Source: a virus
Reading direction: 5' to 3' (one strand)
DNA: 46,692 nucleotides
Virus record (IMG/VR): IMGVR_UViG_3300043539_000845
Coordinates: 1-46,692 of that record
The first letter of the stretch is position 1; the number at the start of each line of letters is the position of its first letter. A program made the position numbers and the translations under genes. The notes below the pieces were generated by a model. The model worked only from the letters and a program-made list of their open reading frames with translations, searched no databases and was not told the DNA's origin. Positions 35,001 to 43,040 of the stretch are shown piece by piece.

Positions 35001-35495
35001 TGTTTTAATTGTGAATTTTTGACCACCAGTTACACTAGCAGCACTGCCATTCCATTCGTGAATACCCCAAACCGAAGTTTTAGTATCAACCCACCAAGAA
35101 CCGTCAGACGGTAATGCACCTGGTGCAGTATCTTTTCCAGCTAATTGGTCTAAGTCAACGTCAGCACGAATAATAAATGCAGAGTTACTAACTTCTAAAA
35201 TGCTGTAAGCAGCAAGTAAACCATATTCGTTTCTTTCACCGCCATGCACCGCTGCTGATGAAGTCGCTTCGAAATACGGAGTACCATAGTAATCTGATAA
35301 TTCTTTTTGGCTTGTAATTTTGAATACTTTACCGGCAGTCGCAGCTGTTGTATAAGTTGCGGTGTTAGTTGCCGAAGCATTTGATTTGTTTTGTCCTGTG
35401 GCAAGAACGATTAACGACGTAGTACCTGGTGCAGCAGGTGTGTAAAAACTCTCATCGATAACCGTTACTTCTACGCCGGGTGATTGTAATGCCAT
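32052..35495 (-). CDS. 18: Tail sheath protein gp18 with a very large insertion (1147 aa)
   Basis: N-terminus MALQSPGVEVTVIDESFYT and the C-terminal third (TSLTSWATNEKTVLNNGD; FPVGYTTNRDG-like; ASALDRINVSRLVVYLRTQLNRLARPYIFEPND) are standard sheath. T4 gp18 is 659 aa; the extra ~490 residues lie between about 120 and 790. The insertion holds several small beta modules with a recurring pattern, such as GSWWVDTKTSVWGIHEWNG, GSVWVKTSAV, QLWYDTKISEVDIMVHNGKTWVGY and TGDLWISTADTENYPTIYRYN. These probably decorate the outer tail surface. Good ribosome site. Confidence 0.92.
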   Translation of the reverse strand: MALQSPGVEVTVIDESFYTPAAPGTTSLIVLATGQNKSNASATNTATYTTAATAGKVFKITSQKELSDYYGTPYFEATSSAAVHGGERNEYGLLAAYSILEVSNSAFIIRADVDLDQLAGKDTAPGALPSDGSWWVDTKTSVWGIHEWNGSAASVTGGQKFTIKTPIILNDATASNLDGGKPKAIGSIGDYALVFETVNGSGTFDGTKENAVLWYKSAGGTYANGAAVNAGDWVVVGSQEWTASFPAVKGTARAIIGTLATKTIFINDIEVTVPDTSLDNLVSAINAANIKGITAKNVNSSLYLYTDGANDSSLGDSSLSNAIVIAAGTATAQQISTQLNFTVGTYYGPALQQSPHTIVPEWKLTDTATASDYPTGKRPSGSVWVKTSAVNSGARLRVKRYDAATTSWVAHDAPMYTSAAAALYGLDRTLGGINIPVNALFTQVNADENTGWDTTPQTAKFRLWRRAASGNTLITSPVLTATSIGSGTFSFSIAETAIGESAIRPAKTITLTASNTFQDAVDLVDAINSAGFDYVQAAFTAENKLQIFHKAGGDFRITDFTSSPNHFITKLFTPVDLQTGLGTANFYALPAGDDYHFVASNWQPLAAKNFEAADAEPLTAPADQQLWYDTKISEVDIMVHNGKTWVGYRSSTAPYYDASRTTVAPIVAASNPYTIDTKTGDLWISTADTENYPTIYRYNSNLGGGAAAEKWEKVDVTDQETESGILFADARYGDSGVTGNTPASIETLLLSNYLDPDAPDPALYPKGMLLWNLRRSGGNVKRFHKNYFTVGGDNPRYDKDNSPLGHTWLSGESMELYDLDRWVTASLNHEDGSGTFGRKAQRSVVVQALSAAIQTSDELRDSERRNFNLMACPGYPEVMMELVNLNIERGLTSFIVGDVPLRLPADATSLTSWATNEKTVLNNGDDGMVTYDEYLSVFYPVGYTTNRDGANVVVPSSHMMLKTITLSDNVSYPWFAPAGTRRGGITNASSVGYIDAATGEFQTVALNEGQRDTLYNAQVNPITFFTGVGHVNFGQKTRAKNASALDRINVSRLVVYLRTQLNRLARPYIFEPNDRITRDEIKQACESLLLELVGLRAISDYVVVCDTSNNTPSRIDRNELWVDIAIVPIKAVEFIYIPLRVKNTGAI

Positions 35496-35579
35496 ACTTT
35501 TAATCTCCTAAATGTAGTTTTACTAGGAGTATTTAGCAGGTTTTCAAAAATGGGTATCGAAACAGTTAGTGGTATTTTA

Positions 35580-35612
35580 ACAGCAAAAGCCAGCAAGATG
35601 CTGGCTTTTAGT
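35580..35612 (-). terminator. Terminator hairpin after the dNMP kinase gene
   Basis: AAAAGCCAGC/GCTGGCTTTT (35585-35609), 10 pairs, 5-nt loop. It separates the kinase from the sheath gene. T tract present in both directions. Confidence 0.85.
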
Positions 35613-35644
35613 GGGTTTTTAATGGAGAATTAACATGAAAATAA

Positions 35645-36295
35645 TTATACTATACGAATTTGACTCTTTTCCTCGACAAATTCAGCAACTTTGTCGTATA
35701 AATCATCAACAGTACCATCATTATTGATCAGTATATCGTATTTAGTACCTAACCAAGACCATTCACTTGCATGGATTTTCTTAGCTTGTAAACTATTAAT
35801 ACCAACGATAGAACCTTTTAATGCCAATTCAGCATCGGCATACCATTCAGGTAACTCACCACGCTGTACTCGAATAACCCAACCACCTAAATCACGAATA
35901 GCCTGAATCTCATTTGGAAATCGGCAATCACTAATCACAATACTTGTATTCGATTTGTTAATCTTATTTTCAAGACTAGCAACCCAAATATCATCATGAA
36001 AATTCTTTCTAGCCAACTCAGTACCCCAGTGTTGCAAAACCCATCTCGGGGTTAAGGTTGGCATTGATAATCTTTTAGACCAATAAGAGTCTACTTCTTC
36101 ACGCCATTCACGGGATTCTTGGGTACGACCTTCTAACTGTTCTCTATCCCATCCAAATACATTGGCTACCGCATCTTTGAGTGAACTAGCAAAACTAAGT
36201 TGATTGAAGTCGTGAAATTGAGTTAAGTAATGCGCTATGGTATCTTTACCAGAACCAATGTTACCAACGATACCGATTACAAGTTTGTTTGACAT
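35645..36295 (-). CDS. 1: Deoxynucleoside monophosphate kinase, gp1-like
   Basis: 216 aa. P-loop GIVGNIGSGKDTIAHYL near residue 10, SSLKDAVANVFGWDREQLEG, then LQHWGTELARKNFHDDIWV and VISDCRFPNEIQAIRDLGGWVIRV, the motifs of phage dNMP kinases. It phosphorylates dNMPs for phage DNA synthesis. AGGAAA ribosome site. It lies among tail genes, as often in marine T4-like phages. Confidence 0.85.
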   Translation of the reverse strand: MSNKLVIGIVGNIGSGKDTIAHYLTQFHDFNQLSFASSLKDAVANVFGWDREQLEGRTQESREWREEVDSYWSKRLSMPTLTPRWVLQHWGTELARKNFHDDIWVASLENKINKSNTSIVISDCRFPNEIQAIRDLGGWVIRVQRGELPEWYADAELALKGSIVGINSLQAKKIHASEWSWLGTKYDILINNDGTVDDLYDKVAEFVEEKSQIRIV

Positions 36296-36366
36296 GTGAA
36301 TTTCCTAATGTGATATTAGGTTATTATATCGCATTTTGGAAGGGATGTAAAGAAGTATATAAAATT

Positions 36367-36389
36367 AGCTCGCACCTAGCGGTGCTCGC
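36367..36389 (-). repeat. GCGA...GAGCC hairpin family, copy 5
   Basis: Minus strand: GCGA, stem GCACC, loop GCTA, stem GGTGC, then GAGCT. One mismatch in the right flank. Confidence 0.8.
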
Positions 36390-36414
36390 TATTGTGTGTG
36401 ATTTGTATTAGTTT

Positions 36415-36437
36415 GCGAGTCGCGTTAGCGACGAGCC
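36415..36437 (+). repeat. GCGA...GAGCC hairpin family, copy 6
   Basis: GCGA, stem GTCGC, loop GTTA, stem GCGAC, GAGCC. Inverted relative to copy 5, 25 nt away. Confidence 0.85.
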
Positions 36438-36456
36438 GTATAGACAATGTAGGTTA

Positions 36457-36468
36457 ATTATCTTTTAG
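36457..36468 (-). repeat. CTAAAAGATAAT 12-mer copy
   Basis: Exact, 19 nt after hairpin copy 6. Confidence 0.8.
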
Positions 36469-36494
36469 GTAAAAACCTTATATAAATCAAGCAA

Positions 36495-37256
36495 TTATCC
36501 AATGATCCATGAGTAGCTCCCATTACCACCTGTAACAGAAGTAGTCAAATCGACCATCAACTTCTCAATCTCAGCATTTCCTTCTGCTTTCAATTGGGCA
36601 CCATTGAGTGTACCACCACCTTGTGGACCAGCAATAGTTGAAAACTTCTCACGTGCTTGACCCAAAATTATCTTGCAATTGGCAAGGGTGTAATCTTTAA
36701 TCCATTGACCAGCGTAGGTATCGTTAATGATTGCACTATCAGGTCGTGTATTATAAACATGTAGCAGAACTTCTTCCTCACCACGTGGCCGTTGTTCGAT
36801 AAACAACTTACGAGATTGTGGATTCCAGGTGAATGCGATATAAGAACCAAACATCTTACCAACTAATTCTTGATATTGTGCAAACAATTCATAGGTCAAT
36901 AAACCACCCATATTAGTTGAACTTAACAAGTAAGTATTCGTATAAGCCATATTGAATGGTTCAAATACGGTACCACCTGTACCATTTCCAGTACGAGAAC
37001 CAACTGAACGTCTAAAGATTTGACGAACTTGTTGGATTTCTTGTGGTAGGATGTAAGTGTTTTGACTTTCTGTTAAGGTCAAGAAAGCATAACTTTCCTC
37101 CACGGAATTATCACCGCGTTGTCTAAATGTAGCAAGTGCTCGATTTAATGCAGTTTCATAATGGATTGGATCCAATTCCACGGATATGAGGCCATCGCCC
37201 AACATAACTCGGCAGTAATCATATACTTCTTGTTTTAGTTTATCTATGTTGCTCAT
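36495..37256 (-). CDS. 13: Neck protein gp13
   Basis: 253 aa. DPIHYETALNRALATFRQRGDNSVEESYAFLTL, YILPQEIQQVRQIFRRSVGS, MAYTNTYLL, WIKDYTLANCKIILGQAREKFSTIAGPQGGG are characteristic of gp13 in marine T4-like phages. With gp14 it forms the neck ring after packaging. Unusually, gp14 lies on the other strand with an endonuclease gene between. The ribosome site is far (GGAG 15 nt away). Confidence 0.88.
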   Translation of the reverse strand: MSNIDKLKQEVYDYCRVMLGDGLISVELDPIHYETALNRALATFRQRGDNSVEESYAFLTLTESQNTYILPQEIQQVRQIFRRSVGSRTGNGTGGTVFEPFNMAYTNTYLLSSTNMGGLLTYELFAQYQELVGKMFGSYIAFTWNPQSRKLFIEQRPRGEEEVLLHVYNTRPDSAIINDTYAGQWIKDYTLANCKIILGQAREKFSTIAGPQGGGTLNGAQLKAEGNAEIEKLMVDLTTSVTGGNGSYSWIIG

Positions 37257-37287
37257 ATAAGTAGGTATTACTCCGTTATGTTTATGA

Positions 37288-37293
37288 TAAATA
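37288..37293 (+). promoter_or_regulatory. ATAAATA late-promoter-like box
   Basis: GATAAATAC in the divergent gap, 52 nt before the HNH endonuclease start. Confidence 0.35.
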
Positions 37294-37345
37294 CGATTGC
37301 AATTCGCAATCCTAACTACTTCAATGCCTCAAGAGGACATCAACT

Positions 37346-38131
37346 ATGGTATTTATCAATAATAAGTATACTAACACGTATTTCAAAATAATCAAAGCAG
37401 CACAAGCGCGGGTATCAATAGATGGATACACCGAAAATCATCATATCATTCCAAAATGTTTAGGTGGTAGTAATGAAAAAGACAATTTAGTTAGATTAAC
37501 GGCTAGGGAACATTTTATATGCCATTACATGCTTACTAAAATGGTAAGTTCTACCAGACATCGATTCCAATTAGGTAAAGCATTTAATTGTATGTTATAC
37601 GTTTCAAAACCAGGGCAGCCACGATATAAAGTGTCTAGTAGGTCTTTTGAAAGTTTTAGAAAACATTATTCGAACCTGTTTAGTGAACAACAGAAAGGCG
37701 ATAAAAATCCAATGTACGGAAAAGTGGTGTCGGAAGAAACTCGCAAGAAACTTTCAATTGCAATTAAAAATTCCGGTTATGTACCATCGGCTGCGATTCG
37801 ACGTAAACTAAGTGATGCAAATAAAGGGAAAATCTTATCGAAAGAAACTAGAGCTAAAATTTCCAAAGCAAAGAAAGGACGTGTATCAGGTGAAAATAAT
37901 CCAATGTTTGGAGTTGCACACACAGACGAATCTAAGAAGAAAATGTCCGATTCTAAAAAAGGAAGTATACCGTGGAATAAAGGAAAGAACCACACTAACG
38001 AAACTCGGCTAAAATTGGCAACTAGAGCAAAAAATAGAGAACGTCAGGTATGTAGTCATTGCGGTATAGAGTGTGATGTATCGAATTACAAAAGATGGCA
38101 TGGTGACAACTGCAAGCATCGTTTGCCATAA
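37346..38131 (+). CDS. HNH homing endonuclease with NUMOD3-like repeats
   Basis: 261 aa. HNH region: YTENHHIIPKCLGGSNEKDNLVRLTAREHFICHYML (residues 27-63). It is followed by DNA-binding repeats: GDKNPMYGKVVSEETRKKLS, ATRRKLSDANKGKILSKETRAKIS and GENNPMFGVAHTDESKKKMS (NUMOD3). A C-terminal zinc motif CSHCG ... C..H follows. AGAGGA ribosome site. It is a free-standing mobile gene between the two neck genes. The stop codon overlaps a TAAATA box for gp14. Confidence 0.88.
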   Translation: MVFINNKYTNTYFKIIKAAQARVSIDGYTENHHIIPKCLGGSNEKDNLVRLTAREHFICHYMLTKMVSSTRHRFQLGKAFNCMLYVSKPGQPRYKVSSRSFESFRKHYSNLFSEQQKGDKNPMYGKVVSEETRKKLSIAIKNSGYVPSAAIRRKLSDANKGKILSKETRAKISKAKKGRVSGENNPMFGVAHTDESKKKMSDSKKGSIPWNKGKNHTNETRLKLATRAKNRERQVCSHCGIECDVSNYKRWHGDNCKHRLP

Positions 38132-38134
38132 ATA
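38129..38134 (+). promoter_or_regulatory. ATAAATA late-promoter-like box for gp14
   Basis: CCATAAATATC 21 nt before the GTG start of gp14, after which AGGAG serves as ribosome site. Confidence 0.45.
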
Positions 38135-38155
38135 TCATTAAACTAGGAGATTCAA

Positions 38156-39457
38156 GTGCCGAGACTTTCACTCTACAGGCCGGAAAAAGGCAGCGATTAC
38201 AAGTTTATAGACAATACCATCTGGGAAATGTTCCAAGTAGGTGGAGTAGATGTGCTTGTCCACCGTTATATTGGACCAGGTGATTCAGCTGAAAACACAC
38301 CAACCACACCCGTATATTCAACAGACGACCCAACCCACATTCAAGATTTACTCTTTTTAGAAAATAGAGATAGAAAGTACGATCCATCTGTTTATGTTCT
38401 AAGAGGTCATTACAATGTACAAGATATTGATTTTAACTTAAGTCAGTTTGGTTTATTCTTACAGAACGATACTATTTTCGTTAGTTTTCATATCAATGAT
38501 ACAGTCGAAAAGTTAGGAAGAAAGATAATATCAGGTGATGTTATTGAGTTACCACATCTTAAAGATGAGTATGCGTTAAATGATTTACAATTTGCACTAA
38601 AACGATTCTATGTAGTAGAAGAAGTAAGCCGAGCAAGTCAAGGATTTTCTGCACTTTGGTATCCACATTTATACAGAGCAAAATGCAAACCATTAGTTGA
38701 TAGTCAAGAATTCAAAGATATCTTAAGTGGATTGGCTGATGAAGATGGTGAAAGTGATTTGACTCTAAGAGATATTATGTCAACCTACGAAAAAGAAATG
38801 CAAATCACCCATGCAGTACTAGACCAAGCAGATGCTGATTTACCACTAAGTGGCTATTCTACTGAAAACTTCTATGTGATGAGACAAGATCGTTATGGCT
38901 TAGTTGAAATTGCGTCAGCTAGTTATGACATGTCAGTTTCTGCACAAGAGCAAGCTACTGATGAGCATGGTAATGTTATATTCGATGCAAACGGAGACCC
39001 TATCTATGTTGGAACAACAGCTTCAATGGCATTCCAAAGTCCGTCTGGTTATACTGGTACAGTTTCACCTACTTCACTACAGCCTAATACGTTAAATGGC
39101 TACTCTGGTTATTTGGTTGGTGATGGTTTACCACCCAACGGTGCACAGTTCACTGCCGGTATTTCATTCCCGATCGCACCTGTTAACGGACAATTTTGTT
39201 TAAGAACAGATTACCAACCAAAAAGATTATTCCAATTTGATGGTTTAAGATGGATTAAAATTGAAGACTCGGTACGTATGAACGTTAATAACTTTGGTTA
39301 TAGCGATACTGGTGTTGGTGATGAGTTTGAAGGTAAAGCAGTCAGACAAAACCAAAAAGGTACGTTTATTAATAATGATACAGTAGCAACTATTGATGGA
39401 CACGTAATTAAAGAAAAACAAAGTCTATCTAAAGCATTAAGACCAGAGGCGGATTAA
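38156..39457 (+). CDS. 14: Neck protein gp14
   Basis: 433 aa, GTG start with AGGAG 7 nt upstream. PRLSLYRPEKGSDYKFIDNTIWEMFQVGGVDVLVHRYIGPGD, DLLFLENRDRKYDPSVYVLRGHYNVQDIDFNLSQFGLFLQND and ELPHLKDEYALNDLQFALKRFYVVEEV are typical of gp14 in marine T4-like phages; T4 gp14 is 256 aa, so this is enlarged. The added C-terminal part contains a module GLPPNGAQFTAGISFPIAPVNGQFCLRTDYQPKRLFQFDGLRWIK, similar in style to modules in gp15 and gp18. Confidence 0.88.
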   Translation: MPRLSLYRPEKGSDYKFIDNTIWEMFQVGGVDVLVHRYIGPGDSAENTPTTPVYSTDDPTHIQDLLFLENRDRKYDPSVYVLRGHYNVQDIDFNLSQFGLFLQNDTIFVSFHINDTVEKLGRKIISGDVIELPHLKDEYALNDLQFALKRFYVVEEVSRASQGFSALWYPHLYRAKCKPLVDSQEFKDILSGLADEDGESDLTLRDIMSTYEKEMQITHAVLDQADADLPLSGYSTENFYVMRQDRYGLVEIASASYDMSVSAQEQATDEHGNVIFDANGDPIYVGTTASMAFQSPSGYTGTVSPTSLQPNTLNGYSGYLVGDGLPPNGAQFTAGISFPIAPVNGQFCLRTDYQPKRLFQFDGLRWIKIEDSVRMNVNNFGYSDTGVGDEFEGKAVRQNQKGTFINNDTVATIDGHVIKEKQSLSKALRPEAD

Positions 39458-39460
39458 ACT

Positions 39461-40873
39461 ATGGACTACAACTACGATGGTCAGATAAGAAGATATGTTA
39501 CCCAGTTTATGCGAATCTTTATTGGATTCAAGTACAGAACAGGTGGAACCAATTCAGAAGATAGACATGTCCCAGTTATGTATGGTGATATGACGCGACA
39601 AGTGGCTAGTATCATCAAAGACAACTCAGAAAATAAAATGTCAACAGTTCCAAGATTCGGTTGCTATATTACCGGATTGGAAATGGATAGAGATAGAACT
39701 TCTGATTCTACTTTTGTTAGTAAAATCAATATAAGACAGCGAAGTTATACTGGTTCGGGTGCTACTGTTGAATATCAAAATACACAAGGTGGTAACTATA
39801 CTGTAGAACGGTTAATGCCATCTCCGTATACGTTAACAATGAAAACTGATTTATGGACCAGTAATACTGACCAAAAATTGCAGTTAATTGAACAAATCTT
39901 GATGCTATTCAACCCAACCTTGGAATTACAAACCAATGATAATTTCGTTGATTGGGCTAGCTTATCAGTTGTTAATATGAAGAATATTACCTTTACTTCA
40001 CGTCAAATTCCACAAGGATTAGAATCAGAAATAGATGTTTGTAGCTTAGAGTTTACTATTCCTATTTGGATTTCTCCACCTGCCAAAGTTAAGAAAATGG
40101 GTATTGTTCAATCTGTTATTGCCAATGTCTTTACTGAAAGTGGTGATTTGGTTAATATTGATCAACTTATATTTGATCATATTACTGCTAATGTTAGGGA
40201 AAGAGTTGATGTTCTTAACTTTAAAGTTGCCTTATTCAAAGCAGTTGATAAAGGACCTAATGTTTATGAACTAACATCAGTTGATTCGCATGTAAACTGG
40301 CATGCTATAGTAGAAGCTATTGGTAAAAAGACTCAACTAAGCCAAGTGCATTTCACACAACCTTCTGGTTATGATATGGTTGGTACGTTTGAAATTTGGG
40401 ATATCGACCCAACTATTATCTTAGTTACCTTTGACCAAGACACAGTTCCCTCTAATACTATTATTGCGAGTACAGTCAATGGTGTTGCTGCACGTGGAAC
40501 TATAGATGCGATTATCGACCCTTATAAGTTCAACCCACTCGAAGTATTTGGTAGTCAATCAGATATCCCAGTTGGTATTCGTTACTTAATACTCGATGAC
40601 GTCAATTCAAGTATTAACACTGGAACTGCAAACTACGATGGACCAGATGCTTGGAAAAATTCAGATGGAAGTGATCCAGTTATTCATGCCGATTCACTGA
40701 TAGAATGGAATGGTAGTTCATGGGTTACGGTTTGGGATATTAATACGCCAGGTAATCCTTGTATTCAAAATCTACGTACTGGTATCAAATATCGCTGGGA
40801 TGGAACCCAATGGCTTAAAGCATTCGAAGGCGAATATGCATACGAATACTGGGGATTTAAACTAGATGCTTAA
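39461..40873 (+). CDS. 15: Tail completion / sheath terminator gp15
   Basis: 470 aa (T4 gp15: 272). Core: YDGQIRRYVTQFMRIFIGFKYRTG, HVPVMYGDMTRQVASIIKDNSENKMSTVPRFGCYITGLEMDRDRTSD, LMPSPYTLTMKTDLWTSNTDQKLQLIEQILMLFNPTLELQTND and SLEFTIPIWISPPAKVKKMG. gp15 caps the contractile tail and joins it to the neck. The C-terminal ~200 residues are an extension ending in a Trp-rich module (SLIEWNGSSWVTVWD, YRWDGTQWLKAFEGE). Confidence 0.88.
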   Translation: MDYNYDGQIRRYVTQFMRIFIGFKYRTGGTNSEDRHVPVMYGDMTRQVASIIKDNSENKMSTVPRFGCYITGLEMDRDRTSDSTFVSKINIRQRSYTGSGATVEYQNTQGGNYTVERLMPSPYTLTMKTDLWTSNTDQKLQLIEQILMLFNPTLELQTNDNFVDWASLSVVNMKNITFTSRQIPQGLESEIDVCSLEFTIPIWISPPAKVKKMGIVQSVIANVFTESGDLVNIDQLIFDHITANVRERVDVLNFKVALFKAVDKGPNVYELTSVDSHVNWHAIVEAIGKKTQLSQVHFTQPSGYDMVGTFEIWDIDPTIILVTFDQDTVPSNTIIASTVNGVAARGTIDAIIDPYKFNPLEVFGSQSDIPVGIRYLILDDVNSSINTGTANYDGPDAWKNSDGSDPVIHADSLIEWNGSSWVTVWDINTPGNPCIQNLRTGIKYRWDGTQWLKAFEGEYAYEYWGFKLDA

Positions 40874-41246
40874 TTCTAAAAGGGCTGGATTGCTCTACTT
40901 GGCAAAAAGTACTGGTAGAGTAATGCTTATTTTAGAGAATTCAAAATGGACTTTACCTACATTTATGCGGCTCAATTCTCTTTTAGAAGATTCCAGTGAA
41001 TTAATGGGAATGTATGCGACTGGTAAGATAGTACCAATCGAACTTTATCTTTCTTCCGATAAAGGTTTTGAATTTGGAACTTATGTTTGTTTGGTTGAGT
41101 CCGAGTTCTTTGTATCGTCTGGAACTTTTGCATGGTGTGACCTGGTGTGTTTACCAGGTCACTTACATACTGGGTTGAAAACTACACTGGGTGATTCGAT
41201 CATTCGAACGAAGATTGAAACCATATTACAACTCATAAATATTTAA
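40866..41246 (+). CDS. Nudix-fold-like protein lacking the Nudix box (126 aa)
   Basis: Starts inside the end of gp15 (ATG overlapping GATGCTTAA). RAGLLYLAKSTGRVMLILENSKWTLPTFMR resembles the first strands of phage Nudix hydrolases, and the C-terminus HLHTGLKTTLGDSIIRTKIETILQLI resembles their last helix. The catalytic GX5EX7REUXEEXGU box is not present (LLEDSSELMGMY), so it is probably inactive. The C-terminal helix recurs in a fragment at 43041-43178. Confidence 0.45.
   Translation: MLNSKRAGLLYLAKSTGRVMLILENSKWTLPTFMRLNSLLEDSSELMGMYATGKIVPIELYLSSDKGFEFGTYVCLVESEFFVSSGTFAWCDLVCLPGHLHTGLKTTLGDSIIRTKIETILQLINI
41236..41241 (+). promoter_or_regulatory. ATAAATA late-promoter-like box
   Basis: TCATAAATATT at the 3' end of the previous gene, 25 nt before the ATG at 41267. 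Confidence 0.4.
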
Positions 41247-41266
41247 AAACTTTAATAGGATACAAC

Positions 41267-42007
41267 ATGATTGAATACGATGAAACTAATATACTTCATG
41301 TATTGGTACATTATACCAAGAATGGTTTCACAGAAGATGCAAAAATGCATCAAAACCCATATGTAAGGTCTGCGTATTATTTCCACAATAAAACTGATAA
41401 AGATGCATTAACCGATGTTAGTGATGTAATTAGACTAGAAGCATACAAAAGATTTGGAATATCTAAGAAAGCATTAAAGGATACTGCAATGGTAATTAGA
41501 ATTGTAGCATACCGTCATTTTGGATGCTGGAATGATGCACTGACTGATATTTCTCCAGAAATTAGATGGGAAGCATTTTTAAAATTATCATTAGATAATC
41601 CAATAATATTTAACTACGGTGTTAATAATGAGGATTACGCGTTTCAATTCAAATACTATTCTTACTTTGGTTGGAACCACCGTGCATTAAAGTCATCAAA
41701 TGACATGATTAGATATAATGCGTATGAAATATTAGGATATACATTAGATTGTCTAAATGATACGTGTTATTACATAAGAATTGGAGCTTATCGAAAATTT
41801 GGATACACCCAACACGCGTTTGATGATTATGAAAATGCTATTAGGCTAGAAGCGTATGAACAACTTGGCTATAATGAAAACGCTTTTTATGATAATGATA
41901 GAACCATCCGGTTAAACGCCTATCTACAACTTGGATTTACCGAAAAAGCATTAATCGACCGCGATGACGAAATTCGAGATCTGGCAAAACTGTATTTTGA
42001 TTGTTGA
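41267..42007 (+). CDS. Helical repeat protein with ~24-residue units (246 aa)
   Basis: About eight units of the pattern (D/E)xxIRxxAYxxFGYxxxALxD, for example VIRLEAYKRFGISKKALKDTAM, YIRIGAYRKFGYTQHAFDDYEN, AIRLEAYEQLGYNENAFYDNDR, TIRLNAYLQLGFTEKALIDRDD. This suggests a HEAT/TPR-like solenoid, a binding scaffold. One middle unit is irregular. I know no function. AGGATA ribosome site; followed by a long perfect hairpin. Confidence 0.65.
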   Translation: MIEYDETNILHVLVHYTKNGFTEDAKMHQNPYVRSAYYFHNKTDKDALTDVSDVIRLEAYKRFGISKKALKDTAMVIRIVAYRHFGCWNDALTDISPEIRWEAFLKLSLDNPIIFNYGVNNEDYAFQFKYYSYFGWNHRALKSSNDMIRYNAYEILGYTLDCLNDTCYYIRIGAYRKFGYTQHAFDDYENAIRLEAYEQLGYNENAFYDNDRTIRLNAYLQLGFTEKALIDRDDEIRDLAKLYFDC

Positions 42008-42009
42008 AC

Positions 42010-42046
42010 TGATACAAAATCACGACTATATTGTGATTTTGTATCA
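42010..42046 (+). terminator. 14-pair hairpin after the repeat protein
   Basis: TGATACAAAATCAC pairs perfectly with GTGATTTTGTATCA around 9 nt. No T run beyond the stem. It sits between convergent genes and may stop both. Confidence 0.6.
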
Positions 42047-42077
42047 ACTATATTCAACACATGTTAACTGTACTTAG

Positions 42078-42962
42078 TTATGAAATAGTTCCATATCTAG
42101 TACCAGTTGTCGCCCAGGAAATATTAGAATTTCCGGTAACTGCTGCACCAGCACTACCACCGTTACCACCAGCACCAGAACCAACACTACTACCACCTTT
42201 ACCACCAGCACCACCCTGCCCACCACCACCACCACCACCACCACCATTTCGATAGTATCCGTTGACCCCCGGACTCCCACCGTTACCTGGATTAAAACCA
42301 TCACCCCGTACACCAGACTCAGCATTGTACGAGCGAGCAGAAGTAGTACTATCACCAAAACCACCTTGACCACCTTGACCACCTTTACCATTAGCAGCAC
42401 CTGTACCAGCTAGACCAGTAATACCTACACCACTGTTTACAGTTGCTCCAGTTGTACCACTAGGACCAGCACCGCCACCACCAGCACCGCCACCACCAGC
42501 ACCACCACCACCACCACCACCACATCCATAATTACCACCACCACCACCACCACCACCACCACCACCGTAAATTATACTATTATTAGTTATAGTAATTGCT
42601 GTGTTAACGGATAACGCAGTGCCACCTGCACCACCTGCTGAACCAGTTGTATAAGGATTACCACCTTTACCACCTGCACCACCTTTACCGAAGATAACTG
42701 CGTTAATGATAAAATTTATTTTTCTCCCTGGTGCCGCGATATCAGACGCGAATGTTATTGCAGGTGATGTGCTATCACTCGTTGTGGCTCCTGATAAAGT
42801 CAATGTGATATTGGCAATACCAGTCGGTGGCATCCCCCAAGAAGTTAATGTGGCCGCATTTATCGTTAGTGGGGTTGTTTGACCATTAAACGTATACGCC
42901 CAGTCTACTAAAGCTACATTTTTTGTGTTTGTTCGTCTATGGAATTTCATTAAACTACTCAT
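42078..42962 (-). CDS. Glycine-rich tail tip / adhesin-like protein (294 aa)
   Basis: The N-terminal ~90 residues are a beta domain (LTINAATLTSWGMPPTGIANITLTLSG). From residue ~90 it is dominated by runs of Gly: GKGGAGGKGGNP, two stretches of 9-11 Gly, GGGGAGGGG, GQGGQGGFG. Polyglycine-rich domains (polyglycine II sandwiches) are known from T4-type receptor-binding adhesins (gp38-type). It lies next to the large tail fibre, supporting a role in host recognition. Good AAGGAG ribosome site. Confidence 0.7.
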   Translation of the reverse strand: MSSLMKFHRRTNTKNVALVDWAYTFNGQTTPLTINAATLTSWGMPPTGIANITLTLSGATTSDSTSPAITFASDIAAPGRKINFIINAVIFGKGGAGGKGGNPYTTGSAGGAGGTALSVNTAITITNNSIIYGGGGGGGGGGGNYGCGGGGGGGAGGGGAGGGGAGPSGTTGATVNSGVGITGLAGTGAANGKGGQGGQGGFGDSTTSARSYNAESGVRGDGFNPGNGGSPGVNGYYRNGGGGGGGGGQGGAGGKGGSSVGSGAGGNGGSAGAAVTGNSNISWATTGTRYGTIS

Positions 42963-43040
42963 TTATTTCTCCTTATACTAAATTCGTATTTTCTATGTAT
43001 TACCAGTATTGTAAACCATCCACGGTATTATCTAAATCTG

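Noticed and set aside
35635-35730. Short plus-strand frame starting after TGGAGAATTAAC
   Set aside because: It has a fair ribosome site but lies almost wholly within the 3' end of the dNMP kinase gene and ends after about 30 codons; it may be a chance frame.
42061-42400. Proline-rich and Val-rich frames opposite or within the adhesin gene
   Set aside because: By-products of polyglycine codons read in other frames.
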